The translations under genes and the position numbers were made by a program. From NCBI GenBank assembly GCA_026260175.1, contig JAKCWW010000447.1:2562-66561 (forward strand): a stretch of DNA of 64,000 nt, given 5' to 3'. Positions 13,266-23,683 of the stretch are shown here, piece by piece. The notes under the pieces were generated by a model. That model did no database searches. It saw only the letters and a program-made list of their open reading frames with translations, and was not told the origin of the DNA. The stretch is from Reticulitermes lucifugus (taxonomy: Eukaryota > Arthropoda > Insecta > Blattodea > Rhinotermitidae). The number at the start of each line of letters is the position of its first letter. Position 1 is the stretch's first letter.

Positions 13266-13639
13266 ATTCTGCTGGCATGGTGTGACAAATGTGTGGTGAC
13301 TGTGCTCAACACTTGGAGCACATCCTTGTCAGAACCTGTCAGGAGAAGAGTGAGAGAGAAAAGGGGTGCAGGGGCCAACTGTAATTTTAAATTAGATGAA
13401 GAACATGGGGAAAGTAGATAATGCATATCAGTACACAGCGACATGTTGCATCCTTCAGATGTCACTAAAATGGTGGTGAAAACTATTCCTCTGGGATATG
13501 GAGGTTGCAATAACAAATGCATATATCCTCTATGTGGGAATTTGCAAGAAAAACAAATCCAAACCAATAAACCATATCATGTTCAGGCAACAGATGGCCA
13601 TGGCCCTCATTGGGGATGTCTGTCAAGGTGGTGGTGCAT

Positions 13640-13760
13640 CCACCTCAGGATGACATTCCATATCTGACAAGGACTTACATTTGTGAAACATGTGATTGCA
13701 AACCAGGACTTCATATGGGAATGTGCTTCAAAAGATACCACACAATGAAAAATTTTAAAC
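13640..13760 (+). pseudogene. piggyBac transposase C-terminal cysteine-rich fragment
   Basis: Plus-strand frame gives ICETCDCKPGLHMGMCFKRY then HTMKNF, matching the C..C....LC...CF..YH terminal zinc-binding pattern of piggyBac transposases (family knowledge). An earlier possible piece of the same domain (GGCNNKCIYPLCG) lies upstream in another frame at about 13490-13545. Stops and frameshifts show it is dead. Confidence 0.7.
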
Positions 13761-14085
13761 TGTAGAATGCTTGTCAGACACTCAAGACATGATACAAATT
13801 CACATTTTTGCCCAAACTTCAAATTTCTCTCTTTGAATTACCTTAATTTTTAACCATGCCAATAATTGAGATTTTCCATAAAATTAGTTTGGACCAGACT
13901 GTTGGAATTCATTAAAAAAATTCATACCCCAAAGGGTTAAACATCTATGAATATTGTTACTGCTGGAAACCTATTGATCTGTTGTTAAAATAATATTTGA
14001 TCAGTGAACAAAACTACGTTCCAAAAAAATAATTTTAGATAAATTCACTTGCCACAAAATTCAGTTTCCTGCAGAAAATATGATT

Positions 14086-14102
14086 ACACACACACACACA
14101 CA
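14086..14102. repeat. Short (CA)n microsatellite
   Basis: Uninterrupted CA run at 14086-14102. Confidence 0.8.
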
Positions 14103-14359
14103 GGCCAGTGAATGAAAATGGCCTGCCTGCCTCCTTCCTCCCTCTAACTGCTCATAGGGGTGTCTTGTATTGCTGTGCTGTATGAAAATTGTGGAAAATT
14201 GGAAGTTTTCTTTTGATAACAAGTTAAATAAGTTGAAACTACAAATGTATAAGGGAACTGGGAACGCAGTAATTATAGCAACTCTGGTACAGGCAGAAAG
14301 ACCAAGGAATCATACTCTGATTTCACATATAAATAACAGATTTTCCTGTGTGATATCAG

Positions 14360-14480
14360 GCTTCTGCCACGATGTAGATGAGATCTGCACTGTTTTGGGA
14401 TATTACACAGTGATGAGTGATGGTTCTGCACCAACGTTTCAAGACAATATATCGGTCCCATCTTCAAGGGTCAAGAAGTC
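14360..14480. repeat. Foldback family F, one arm
   Basis: Carries GATGAGATCTGCACTGTTTT, GGATATTACACAGTGATG, CCAACGTTTC and CGGTCCCATCTTCAAGG in the order seen in the element at 47040-47240 and in 31440-31600. The opposite arm is missing; a SINE follows directly. Confidence 0.65.
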
Positions 14481-14710
14481 CAAGACGATTTTCCTCATCC
14501 CCAAAGGACCCAGACCAGTTCTGCAGACCGTCCAGCCTCCAATTCAATTATTACCAGTGGCTCTTCCCTTCGGGATAATGTGGCTAGTGTGTGAAAATGA
14601 CAACTGGATTCCATCTAGTGCCAAGGTTAATAATGCAAGAGAAAAACCCTCCAGTCCCCTTACATGCCATTGTGGCATGATGCTTAAGCACAGGGACAAC
14701 CTTTCATGCT
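14480..14710 (+). repeat. SINE family A, joined to a foldback arm
   Basis: CCAGACCAGTTCTGCAGACC, TTACCAGTGGCTCTTCCCTT and a closing ACATGCCATTGTGGCATGAT follow the family order. The 195-residue open frame at 14170-14757 crosses the foldback arm and this SINE and is therefore not a gene. Confidence 0.7.
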
Positions 14711-16505
14711 ACATTGCAACAGGTGCCAGTGCATTGATGAATGCAAAAGGCTGCTGACACACACAATGATGTTTAGATTGAATGCAAAAAGGCTGCTGAC
14801 ACAATGACTCATATGTTTATATCGAATGCAAACAGGCTGCTGATGCACAGATAACATTCACATAGATTGCAAACAATGACCAACACAGACAGGTAGATGC
14901 ATACACACCAACATTCAGTAGAATCTGCTGCCTGCATCTTCAGTGTATGAAGATGAACACTAGCACCCATCTACAGAACTACATATGACAGTAATGTCAA
15001 CAATCCAGACTTATCACTGTGGAAGGCTAGAGGAATGCAACATCCCTTTTCATGTAGTCCATCCAAAATAAAAGCTAACCAAGGGCACAGACATGCATAA
15101 ACTTGCACTTGAAACTCAGGCCTGATTAATGAAAATGGGGTCCTAAAAATTTTAATGGGCATACTGAGGCCTGTTGCTGATGGTAGGAGAAGGTTCCCAT
15201 CTGAGCAATCCTTTGGGATTCACTTAGTTTTACACTTTTGGGCATATAAACAGGATTCAAAGGCCATTATGTATGTCACTTAAAATGGGTCTAAAGTTCC
15301 TACATTAAAGTAAAACTACACTTCACACATGTAGGATTCGTTCATTGCTAATTGTATCAATCTCATTTTTGTAACTGTGCAGGCAATGTCATCACTCCAC
15401 TTGCTACACTCTACGAAAAAGGTTTAGTTCAGTGAAAGTACAAAAATTCACAGTAAGGAAATGAAGTCTTCTGGGATGAGACGTGAAGTCACTGTTAAAG
15501 TACGCAACATTTGTAAGGATTGTGGTGCCTTCATCTTCTGGGTCAAGCAGTCCAAGATGACAGTGGCACCATGAACCTTTGAAACTGTGGGTACTTATGC
15601 AATTACATAGCATCACATTCTGAATGACTTGAACCTTCAGTAACACCACCATAAAAACCTCAAAGTCACAAAACATATGGCTTAATACAGCAGGCAGTCA
15701 TGCATTGGAAATTATTTTACGGAAAATCAATACTTGTGACTCATTCTGCTAAAATATTTCTCGAGTCTATATACTGCATAGTACTTGCTCCTATCATGGT
15801 ATTCAACATTTCCATCTGGTATTCCTAAGAGTATCTTCACATGGCAAAGCCTAAATATATGGCAGCACAAAGAGAAAGATCAACTTGTCTATTTGGCTCC
15901 TAGGCTGCAGCATACTGCACTTTCTTGCAGATGGGCACATGCAGTCATCAGTATCACTAAATGGTGCTGGACCCATAAAGGGCATTTTGCGTGTGTTATG
16001 TTCTTGTGAAACAAACTGTGTTATGTGAATGTCAGTTTTGACATAAGTATAGGTGGCATTCACAAAGTAAACCAATTCTGGGTTGGTATACAACATTCTG
16101 TGGAATGCCCACCTCCAATTTCAAGTATTCTTTGCCCTTTGCAGGGTTTGTTAAGGACAATGCCCATGCTCCTCCACTGCCAACACTGAAAGCGTTGAAG
16201 ACATGGATCAAAGAGGCCTGCACAAAATGTGACCACAACATTCACCAAGAAGTGCTGCAGAAGGTGCAATATTGCTTGAACGACCCACAGCTCACACTGA
16301 ACTTTTTGATTTCTGAAATAATTTTTATTTTTTGGCCTTTCAGATGGTTTGTATTTCTTACATGCACATCAAACATGCTCTGAGTAACACAAGTCTAATA
16401 TTATAAACACGATTTATCGACACTCTGTACTTTAAAATGTGTTCCAATGATCTGAGAGCCAATCCATCCAGGATTGTTGCAAATATAGAAATCTAATTCA
16501 CAATT
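14711..16505. other. No recognisable gene; one foldback fragment
   Basis: AT-rich sequence. Three short imperfect repeats of GAATGCAAA..GGCTGCTGA lie at about 14740-14850. A family F fragment (AGTCTTCTGGGATGAGACGT) lies near 15465-15560. Confidence 0.5.
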
Positions 16506-16574
16506 AAAAAAAAATCCAACTAAATACACTTCATTAGGTTATGTACACCTTGTTATTTTACACTACAATATCTT

Positions 16575-16612
16575 TGACAAGTCTCAGCTCATATTGAGCT
16601 ATCATCAGAGTC
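16575..16612 (-). ncRNA. Hammerhead-ribozyme-like motif (degenerate)
   Basis: Minus strand: CTGATGA (complement of 16602-16608) is intact. Stem II is AGCTC-AATAT-GAGCT, 5 bp. It is followed by GAGA in place of GAAA and then CTTGTC. Stem I is decayed. Together with the other arm, each consensus element is intact in at least one copy. Confidence 0.4.
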
Positions 16613-17124
16613 AAATACAAGGGAACATATGTATAAGTTGGCAGTTACATTAGAGCGAGCACTAAATACGTCTCTTCATACACAAGAGCATCAGATGTAG
16701 TCTATTTAAAATTAAATTATTTTTTAGTTCAATATTAGTCTCAATATAAATGGATATAATACATCAGTGATTGAAACTGAAAGTTAAAAGCTTGTTTGAT
16801 GTATTCAGTAGTCATAGGTATTTATATATATATATATGGCTGGAGAAGTCAGGATTTGCTGTTTAGATGCATATCAAATCCTGGCTTCTACAGCCATACA
16901 TATGAATACCTACGACTACTGAATACATCCAATAAGCTTTTAATAATTTCAACCTACAATTTTAATCATTTTTATATTCCATATACATTGAGTCTAATAA
17001 TGAAAAAAACAAAAAAATTTAAACTTAAACTACATCTGATGCTGCTACATCTTGCATACAAACACACACATATGTAGTGTTCTGTAATGTAGCTGTAAAC
17101 TTGTACATGTTCCCTTGTATTTGA

Positions 17125-17165
17125 CTCCCTGTTCATGGCTCGATATGAGCCGAAACATGTCGGAG
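17125..17165 (+). ncRNA. Hammerhead-ribozyme-like motif (degenerate)
   Basis: Plus strand: stem I CTCC (17125-17128) pairs with GGAG (17162-17165). The core is CTGTTCA (consensus CTGANGA). Stem II is GGCTC-GATAT-GAGCC. Then comes GAAA, CATG, and TC at the expected cleavage position. The core has two changes at positions known to matter, so this copy is probably inactive. The opposite arm keeps CTGATGA. Confidence 0.45.
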
Positions 17166-17240
17166 ATACTGTAATATAAAATAACAAGGTGCATATAACC
17201 TACTTCAGTGTATTTAGTTGGATTTTAATAACAGTGACAA

Positions 17241-19295
17241 AATACACGCGAAATGCAAAATATTAAGATCTAATTCACAAATTATTTCTATGTTTCCCTT
17301 CACTCAACACGCTAAATTATAATCAAGGATTCCTTTTTTCAGGGATATAACACCGCATGATGCATTACATCCCAGGATGGAATGCTCAGCTACACTGCTG
17401 CAAAATCCTCACAACTTACATAAATTATAATTATGTATGACAACACCATATACGTTTTAACACTGAAAGCTCAGCCCACATACACTATGCATGACCACAC
17501 AAAAGCTCTCAACAAAATTTGGGAATGTTTTTTGAACTCCACTTTTGCAAGACCTAGTTGTAATCAAACTGAAAATGAAAAGCGTCTTTTTAGAGGGCTG
17601 TACAACAGTTTACTGTAATTGATGACAACAGGAACCTGTTAAAGGACAGAGATTCCATTCTCAGTAGCTTACTGGCAGAGTTCAAAGCTTTCCCTGAACT
17701 TTGACCATTTCTGGTGGACATTCCCCTCATTACCACCACCATCAGGTTTCCAATTTATTGCAATGGATGAATTCCCAAGACAGAAAATGTAAACCTTAAA
17801 ACATGCTCCCCCAACATGTTCAGACCCATAGGAGTACTACAGTATTTGAAATCTGTTCACCTGGAGGTAAGAAATACAATCCAGTAAACACAATATAAAC
17901 CGACGTCTACTTATTATTCAATTAGAAATAATGTTACCAAATAATGTTTAAAGTTATACATTGTATAAAGTTTTGACTTTTACTAACATGTCACTTCTTC
18001 AAACCAAATGCAACACCTGACAGGTGTAGTTAATGTCCTAACATGCAGTTTCAGATTAACAAAAGAAATTCATCACTATATCAGATTTTTCCTCATTCCA
18101 TTTAGAAACGCAATTTGCTGTCAAGTATTAAAACACTGCAAGTGTGGATGATAGCGCACTACAGCTTTTACCTGCATTATCCACATTCACCATCCAGCTG
18201 GTGCAATACAGCCTCTACAATTGAAATAGCATCTATACACAATAAACCAAAGACTTACATCACCAGTTAACAACGTGCTCAATCTGCTGTGTGGATAAAA
18301 TCATGTACAAGAATGAAGATTTCTCGACATTTCAGCAAACATCAGAACATCTTAATTCATCTATGTACATAGCTTAACCCACAAAGCCAGTCTAACACAA
18401 GACTAAGCTGCAGAACCCAAGGGATTAAAGCCCTCAACAAAGACTCAAATTACTCAAAATTCTTAATAAAACATAAGTGTATAAAAAGATTGATGATGAG
18501 TAATACAAACCAATGTGTAACAATTATAAAATTTTGTGTGATGTGTGACAGCTCCAGTTCAAGAGAGTATTTGTGGTTTTCCAACTCTGTTTAAAAAGAT
18601 GGTGGTGGCTGCATGGACACAAATATATGCATACAAGAAAGCTGAAAGTGCTTATTCACAGACTTCAATAAGACATACCGGACTAATTACTTTACCACCA
18701 GACAACTCGACAACCTTGAACAATTTTGTTGACCAGTCACTCCTACCATTTAAGGATTATTTCTTGGTCTCTTACATGTGTATACACACAAAATGTTAAG
18801 AAGGCCCTTCTTTTCTCTGCTGCATATCTCCAGCACCAATCATCTTCCATATATTCTGTAATGGCCATGGAATAGAATGTTGTCACAAACTTAATACGGA
18901 CTAGTAACTTTTCCCAGTCCCCAATACTTTCTGCGAGTTTCTCAATGGACATTCACCACCACCATACACATACACATTATGGATGATGATCTCAACTGCA
19001 CCTTTACTAGATCAATACACAGGAATGACAACCACTTAAAATTATGTGAATCTGAAAAATTCTGTCCCTGCTTACTGCAAGTACTTATAAAGCATGCTGG
19101 CTGCACAAAAACTACTTGGAGTTTCATAAAAAACAAATTATTTCTCCAGTGTACTGAAGCTTAAAAAACTCCAATGAATTACGCATGTACAACAAACAAC
19201 GATCTCAGTCACACTGAGCTCCTTACATTGTGATGTGCAAGATACCAGGATCCAACATATATTTCCCAAAGCCACTTATTAGTACAAGGCCATAC
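17241..19295. other. No recognisable gene
   Basis: AT-rich sequence just downstream of terminal exon 9d in gene direction. It may include the exon 9d 3' UTR. Short open frames have no domain signal. Confidence 0.45.
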
Positions 19296-19378
19296 TCAAT
19301 ATCCTGCTAGGTCAGCAAAAGTCTGGTCCATTTCATCAGCAATTGCTTTGTATTTATCTCTTTCATTCATCAGTTCAT
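19296..19378 (-). CDS. Tm1: Tropomyosin terminal exon 9d, alternative
   Basis: The last terminal exon. After the shared Asp it reads [20 protein letters not shown] then ADLAGY and a TGA stop; the acceptor is TATTACAG. The ADEMD.TF..L.GY pattern resembles crustacean and some insect ends. The coding part is 83 nt. The 3' UTR would run toward lower coordinates into AT-rich sequence; the nearest minus-strand AATAAA that I noticed is far away, near 17754-17759, so the transcript end is unresolved. Confidence 0.95.
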
Positions 19379-19603
19379 CTGTAATACAAGGAATAAAGTA
19401 ATGATAAGCGTCAACAAGGGCACGTTTGTTACGGCTTGGAAAAACTGTAGGCTGGAATAAACACAAGAGCATTCCCCACTTAACATACCAAAATGAATAC
19501 GGTATTTTATGCTGTTGCAACCACAAATAATGATAAATGAACACATCTTAGTAAGGTTCATGTCACTGTTACTCTTCATTTATCGCTTCCTGCACTTCAC
19601 CAG

Positions 19604-19622
19604 CTATATATATATATATATA
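19604..19622. repeat. (TA)n microsatellite
   Basis: Short alternating TA run between exons 9d and 9c. Confidence 0.7.
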
Positions 19623-19796
19623 AAATCCAACACTTTGCAGCAGTTTCCTCTTCCTGGTCCTTACAGGCTCTAGTATCACAAGTTAATGTCCCCCAGATAC
19701 ACTGCAAGCATATACTACAAGATGCTACCTTAACAGGAAAGTAAGGACAGGAAAGAGCCATACATTTTGATTTAACTGTAGACGATACATATCATT

Positions 19797-19963
19797 TAAC
19801 CCTTTGGTGCCAAAGGATGACAATAGCTGTTGCACAGGGCAATGCTGAGAAGGCTGGACAACAATAGTCATTGGCCATTAATATGCAAATAACAGGCAGG
19901 AAATTTCAATCCTGGTCTCTTGCAGAGTAGACTGGGCATGCAATTCAGATGCCAAAGGGTTAA
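19797..19963. mobile_element. piggyBac-type MITE
   Basis: Starts TTAACCCTTTGGTGCC and ends GATGCCAAAGGGTTAA: inverted ends flanked by TTAA, 167 bp including both TTAA. No coding capacity. The ends agree with those of the larger piggyBac remnant at 12671-13940. Confidence 0.7.
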
Positions 19964-20450
19964 GATACATTTTCAAAATTCTTATATCACATGCCGTAAG
20001 AACAGTGTCTCAAGCTCCAGTTGCTTCCCTTACATTCAGACATCCAAAATTCAAAGGACTGTGTCATACTGGGAACCAGTAGGTATAATTAAAACTGTAA
20101 ACAATTCATCAACTGGAGTTATTATTATGCTACTTCAGCTTCACCTCAACAGGATGTGACCTGAAAAGCAAGGACAAGAAAGAGTATGTGACAAGATGAC
20201 GTGACATCACTATTGCACTTTTATTTATCCACGAATGATGGTAAGGGGCTGTTAACAGTGGTGCAATAGAAAATAAAATACAGTACTTAACACATCAATT
20301 TTCTTTCTTTAATATTTTATACATTTTTCAATAAAAACCATAAATAATCCCAAATTAAGAATAAGACAAATTAACATAAACATAGATCATAATTAACAGA
20401 GGAAGAAATTATACCAACCAAATAAAAGTTCTAATATAGCAAATAATATG

Positions 20451-20456
20451 TTTATT
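20451..20456 (-). promoter_or_regulatory. Possible polyadenylation signal for exon 9c
   Basis: AATAAA on the minus strand about 245 nt downstream of the exon 9c stop codon. The motif is common by chance in sequence this AT-rich, so position is the only support. Confidence 0.3.
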
Positions 20457-20700
20457 TAAATTTTTACAGTTCTTGTATTCTTGATGACCAAACTACAAGA
20501 TGGGTCCACATAGTAATTTTATATAAATATGATTATGATTATGATTATGAATTTTAAACACTTTAATTACATTTCACCAATATTAATTAGCACCTTCAAG
20601 AAGCATGATGAAGTACATTTACTGCCTTAGGTGAAGTTGGCGCATGCTATGTGAACCCAGGCATTCAACTGAACAAGACCCATACATCAGATGTGGGCGT

Positions 20701-20783
20701 TTAGTTGCCAATAAGTTCGGTGAAAGTCATATCAAGATCGTCACAAATGAACTTGTACTTCTCCTTCTCGTGTACCAATTCAT
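20701..20783 (-). CDS. Tm1: Tropomyosin terminal exon 9c, alternative, muscle-like
   Basis: After the shared Asp it reads [20 protein letters not shown] then TELIGN and a TAA stop; the acceptor is CTTTGCAG. This is the end I recall from the cockroach muscle protein, except that the last residue there is Tyr (IGY) and here it is Asn (AAC). One base (T to A) would explain it. The coding part is 83 nt. A minus-strand AATAAA at 20451-20456, about 245 nt past the stop, is a plausible polyadenylation signal. Confidence 0.95.
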
Positions 20784-21841
20784 CTGCAAAGAGATGGACA
20801 ACAGAACAAGTGTTGTGAGAGAAACATGCTATTCAAACAGGACAGCATGAAGGAGACAAAAGAGAATCATGACCAGTCACACCACAATTCAGTTGAAGAA
20901 TAGTGTAGACATATTTGCTCATATTTTAAAAGAAATAGGACCCTTACTTTAAATCATAGTAACTCAAAAGTACACAGAACTTTAATTTCAAAATGAATAA
21001 TGATGGAACATGTGGTTGCAAGTTCCTCGAGTACAAAATGGAAAGATACCGAAGTAACTAAATACATCTACAACAGATGCAAAATCAAGATGAAATAATA
21101 ATTATTAAAATTATAATAACAATAATAATAATCAAAGTAGTAATACTGGACACCATTAGCTTCCCATCAATATTTTCTGATCTGATATCCATGACAGAAT
21201 GTCATCAGGGAACTTTTATACACCAGAAAAGATTGGCACGAGCAAGCCTGGAAATATGCTGTGTCCGTATTTTGAAGTAATACATGTTAATCTCTGGGCA
21301 GCTACCCCCTCCACGACAGCTGATTAATTATGATCCAATCACTGATCCCCCTCCCACACATAACAGACACTTGAGGACATTTCATGTCAGTTAAGAGAAG
21401 GATTATTTAAGCAAAAGCATTTAACTACTCTAATAATACAATAAACTAAGAAGCATCAATTTTACAATCTACAAAAAAGATTATGTTACAATATTATAAC
21501 ACTGTTTTTAACTTTTCAAACAAACGAGTGCACAAAAATAAAGGAAAATTAAATAAAAAATAAAACTGTCGGCTTGTTTATAAACACGAAGTGTTAAAAA
21601 ATTTCTTTCTTTTATGTTACAAATATTTCAGAAGTGCCAGGACTGGGTTTAGAGCATTAATGACAAAGCAATCATTCAGGCAGCCATTTTGTGATGCAGT
21701 TGGCCATGTATATAGTAAAAGCAGTAATATAGTAGTAGTAATATAGTAGTAGTAGCAGCAGTACAGTAGTGATGGCACGGCTGATAGCCGACACTTAACA
21801 CTGTTAAGTTCATCAATCATTAATTGGTGGTGCTGATTATT

Positions 21842-21924
21842 TTAGTAGCCATACAACTCTACGAAGGCAGAATCCAAATCGTCACCAATAATCTTGTATT
21901 TCTCCTTCTCAATGACCAGCTCAT
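21842..21924 (-). CDS. Tm1: Tropomyosin terminal exon 9b, alternative
   Basis: After the shared Asp it reads [20 protein letters not shown] then VELYGY and a TAA stop. The acceptor is TTTCCAG with 83 coding nt. The sequence is like the IGDDLD..F-type muscle end seen in fly tropomyosins (recalled). It lies 1058 nt upstream of exon 9c in gene direction. I saw no clear AATAAA on the minus strand close downstream. Confidence 0.95.
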
Positions 21925-22707
21925 CTGGAAAGCGAAGATATCATTGAGATTAAAGGGAATGTCAGTATACAAATAACTACTACTGCCATCTGGCATCAAC
22001 TTCCCCAAGTTTGATGGATCACTTGGAAGGAGGTCATGGAAAATCGGATTCACACCAACTGTTAACAAAATAAACACCATGCTAGTTTACTTACAAAATG
22101 AAAACTACAATGCTTTAACAAAATATAACTGATGTAAAATGTTCATGCTAAGTAATGGAATTTTATGAACTTGGAATTAAAAAACATGTATAGGAAATGT
22201 TCGATTCATTTATCACATGACAAAAATAACTGCATGTAGTTCACAAAAAACAAACGACAGGCAGAAACGTTATATACAGAACCACAGGCAAATGACACAC
22301 ACAAGTCCAGAATTGCTCACACAATTTACCTACATTACAACAGGTACTGAAATACTGTATCAGTGCACACATGCGTGCGCACATACACACTATATTGTGC
22401 ATACGGCTAAAGTTGAAATGAGTTAAGTGCCTCAAGGGTAACTTCTGAAATTTCATCTCACATGGCTTAGTTCATACACTTTTCATCACTTTTGCTGCTG
22501 TTGATTTTTAAATGCCAGTATTGTGTGCACAACTCAATAACTGGCATCTTGTATATTTAACAACTGCCCAAATTTTGCCCACTTTCTGTTCAATGTACAT
22601 GTTTTTTAATGCCTCTTATAAGCAGGCAACCCAGCAAACCTTTACTTTATGACCATGTTTATGGATGTTTGTTGTACTTGGAATTGTGACCCCAAGAAAT
22701 GTATCGC

Positions 22708-23012
22708 CAGGACAGCTCAGTTAGTATAGTGGCTAGGCTACACAATGGATGATCCAAGGTTCAAACCTGGCAAGAGAAACAATTTTTCTCTTCTACAAAA
22801 CATCCAAACTAGCTCTGGGGTCCATCCAACCCCCTATTCAATTGGTACCAGGGGCACTTTCCCTGGAGGTAAAATGGCTGCAGCATGAAGCCCACCACTC
22901 TCCTCCGTCTAGTATCTGCAGTGTCAATGTTAAGAATGACTGGAGGTATACCTGCACTCCCCCTGTATGCCTTCATGGCATGTACAGGTACAACTTTGCC
23001 TTTACCTTTGGC
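22708..23012 (+). repeat. SINE family A, with tRNA-like head
   Basis: The head contains an A-box-like GCTCAGTTAGTATAGTGGCT and a B box GGTTCAAACC. The body has TCTGGGGTCCATCCAACCCC and GGTACCAGGGGCACTTTCCC, and the tail is CAACTTTGCCTTTACCTTTG. It lies between exon 9b and exon 9a. Confidence 0.85.
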
Positions 23013-23558
23013 CCAAGAAATTTATTGCAAATTTTCTGTCACTTTCCAGCATAATCAAGCTTCACATACAGTTTGTGAAAAAATACACCCTCATAGGACA
23101 TTGAGCCACTCACAAACATACCCAGTATCTAACATGCCTCTCATTTAAGGGTACACCCTTCTACTGTCATTTGCTAATAATGCTTGTCCTGAATCCTAGG
23201 TCTGCATCACAATGAAATGGTAGCTGTCACTGGCTGGTAATTGGACTGATAGGAGCATAAAACTCTGCTGGCAAGACAACCTCTACTATTAAAGCTATAT
23301 TTGCTAGAGCCATGGAAAACCACAAAAACTTTTTAAGTCAGTACTCAGTCAACCTCCCAGAAGAGATCTAACTACAGCCCTTCTGAATATGGCGTAGCAC
23401 TGCTAATCAGTGCAATGTACTGTTCAGCAAATGGCACTCCCCTTTCTGCCCATGACTCCATTTAATATAGAAATACTTTTCTCCTAATGTACAAAGATCA
23501 TTAGTGCAAGAAATCATCACAGCATGTTTTTAATACTAAACATAATAGTGGACTAATG

Positions 23559-23683
23559 ATTCTGATCTTCTGGAATGTTATACCATGTAGTATGGGTAAT
23601 TTAACATATCCTGATGTTTCAAAGAAATGCCAGGAAATGTTAAATTACCCACCACATAGCATAATACCCCAGAAGACCAGAAT
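23559..23683. repeat. Foldback family F element
   Basis: ATTCTGATCTTCTGGAATGT at the left is mirrored by CCCCAGAAGACCAGAAT at the right. The arms carry GGGTAATTTAACAT and ATGTTAAATTACCC. About 125 bp. Confidence 0.75.

Larger units (their letters stand above)
12671..13940. mobile_element. piggyBac-type DNA transposon remnant
   Basis: Bounded by TTAA on both sides with inverted ends CCCTTGGGGT (left, from 12675) and ACCCCAAAGGG (right, to 13936). piggyBac elements insert at TTAA and duplicate it (established). The interior holds a remnant of a transposase C terminus (13640-13760) and a copy of repeat Z (12885-13265) inserted later. About 1270 bp in all, so most of an autonomous element is missing. 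Confidence 0.7.
16506..17240. mobile_element. 735-bp inverted-repeat element with hammerhead-like cores
   Basis: The left end AAATCCAACTAAATACACTT is matched in reverse by the right end ending AGTGTATTTAGTTGGATTTT. The complementarity continues inward through ..ACCTTGTTATTTTA.. and a central hairpin at 16784-16945 (ATGTATTCAGTAGTCATAGGTAT against its inverse). Each arm carries a hammerhead-ribozyme-like core: minus strand about 16575-16612, plus strand 17125-17165. No open frame of note. Probably a non-autonomous element. Confidence 0.75.

Noticed and set aside
14170-14757. 195-residue open frame, the second longest in the window
   Set aside because: It runs across a foldback arm and a SINE joined end to end and has no domain.
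18320-18370. TTCTGATGTTTGCTGAAATGTC on the minus strand as another hammerhead-like core
   Set aside because: No pairing stem II and no GAAA, so the core is not supported.
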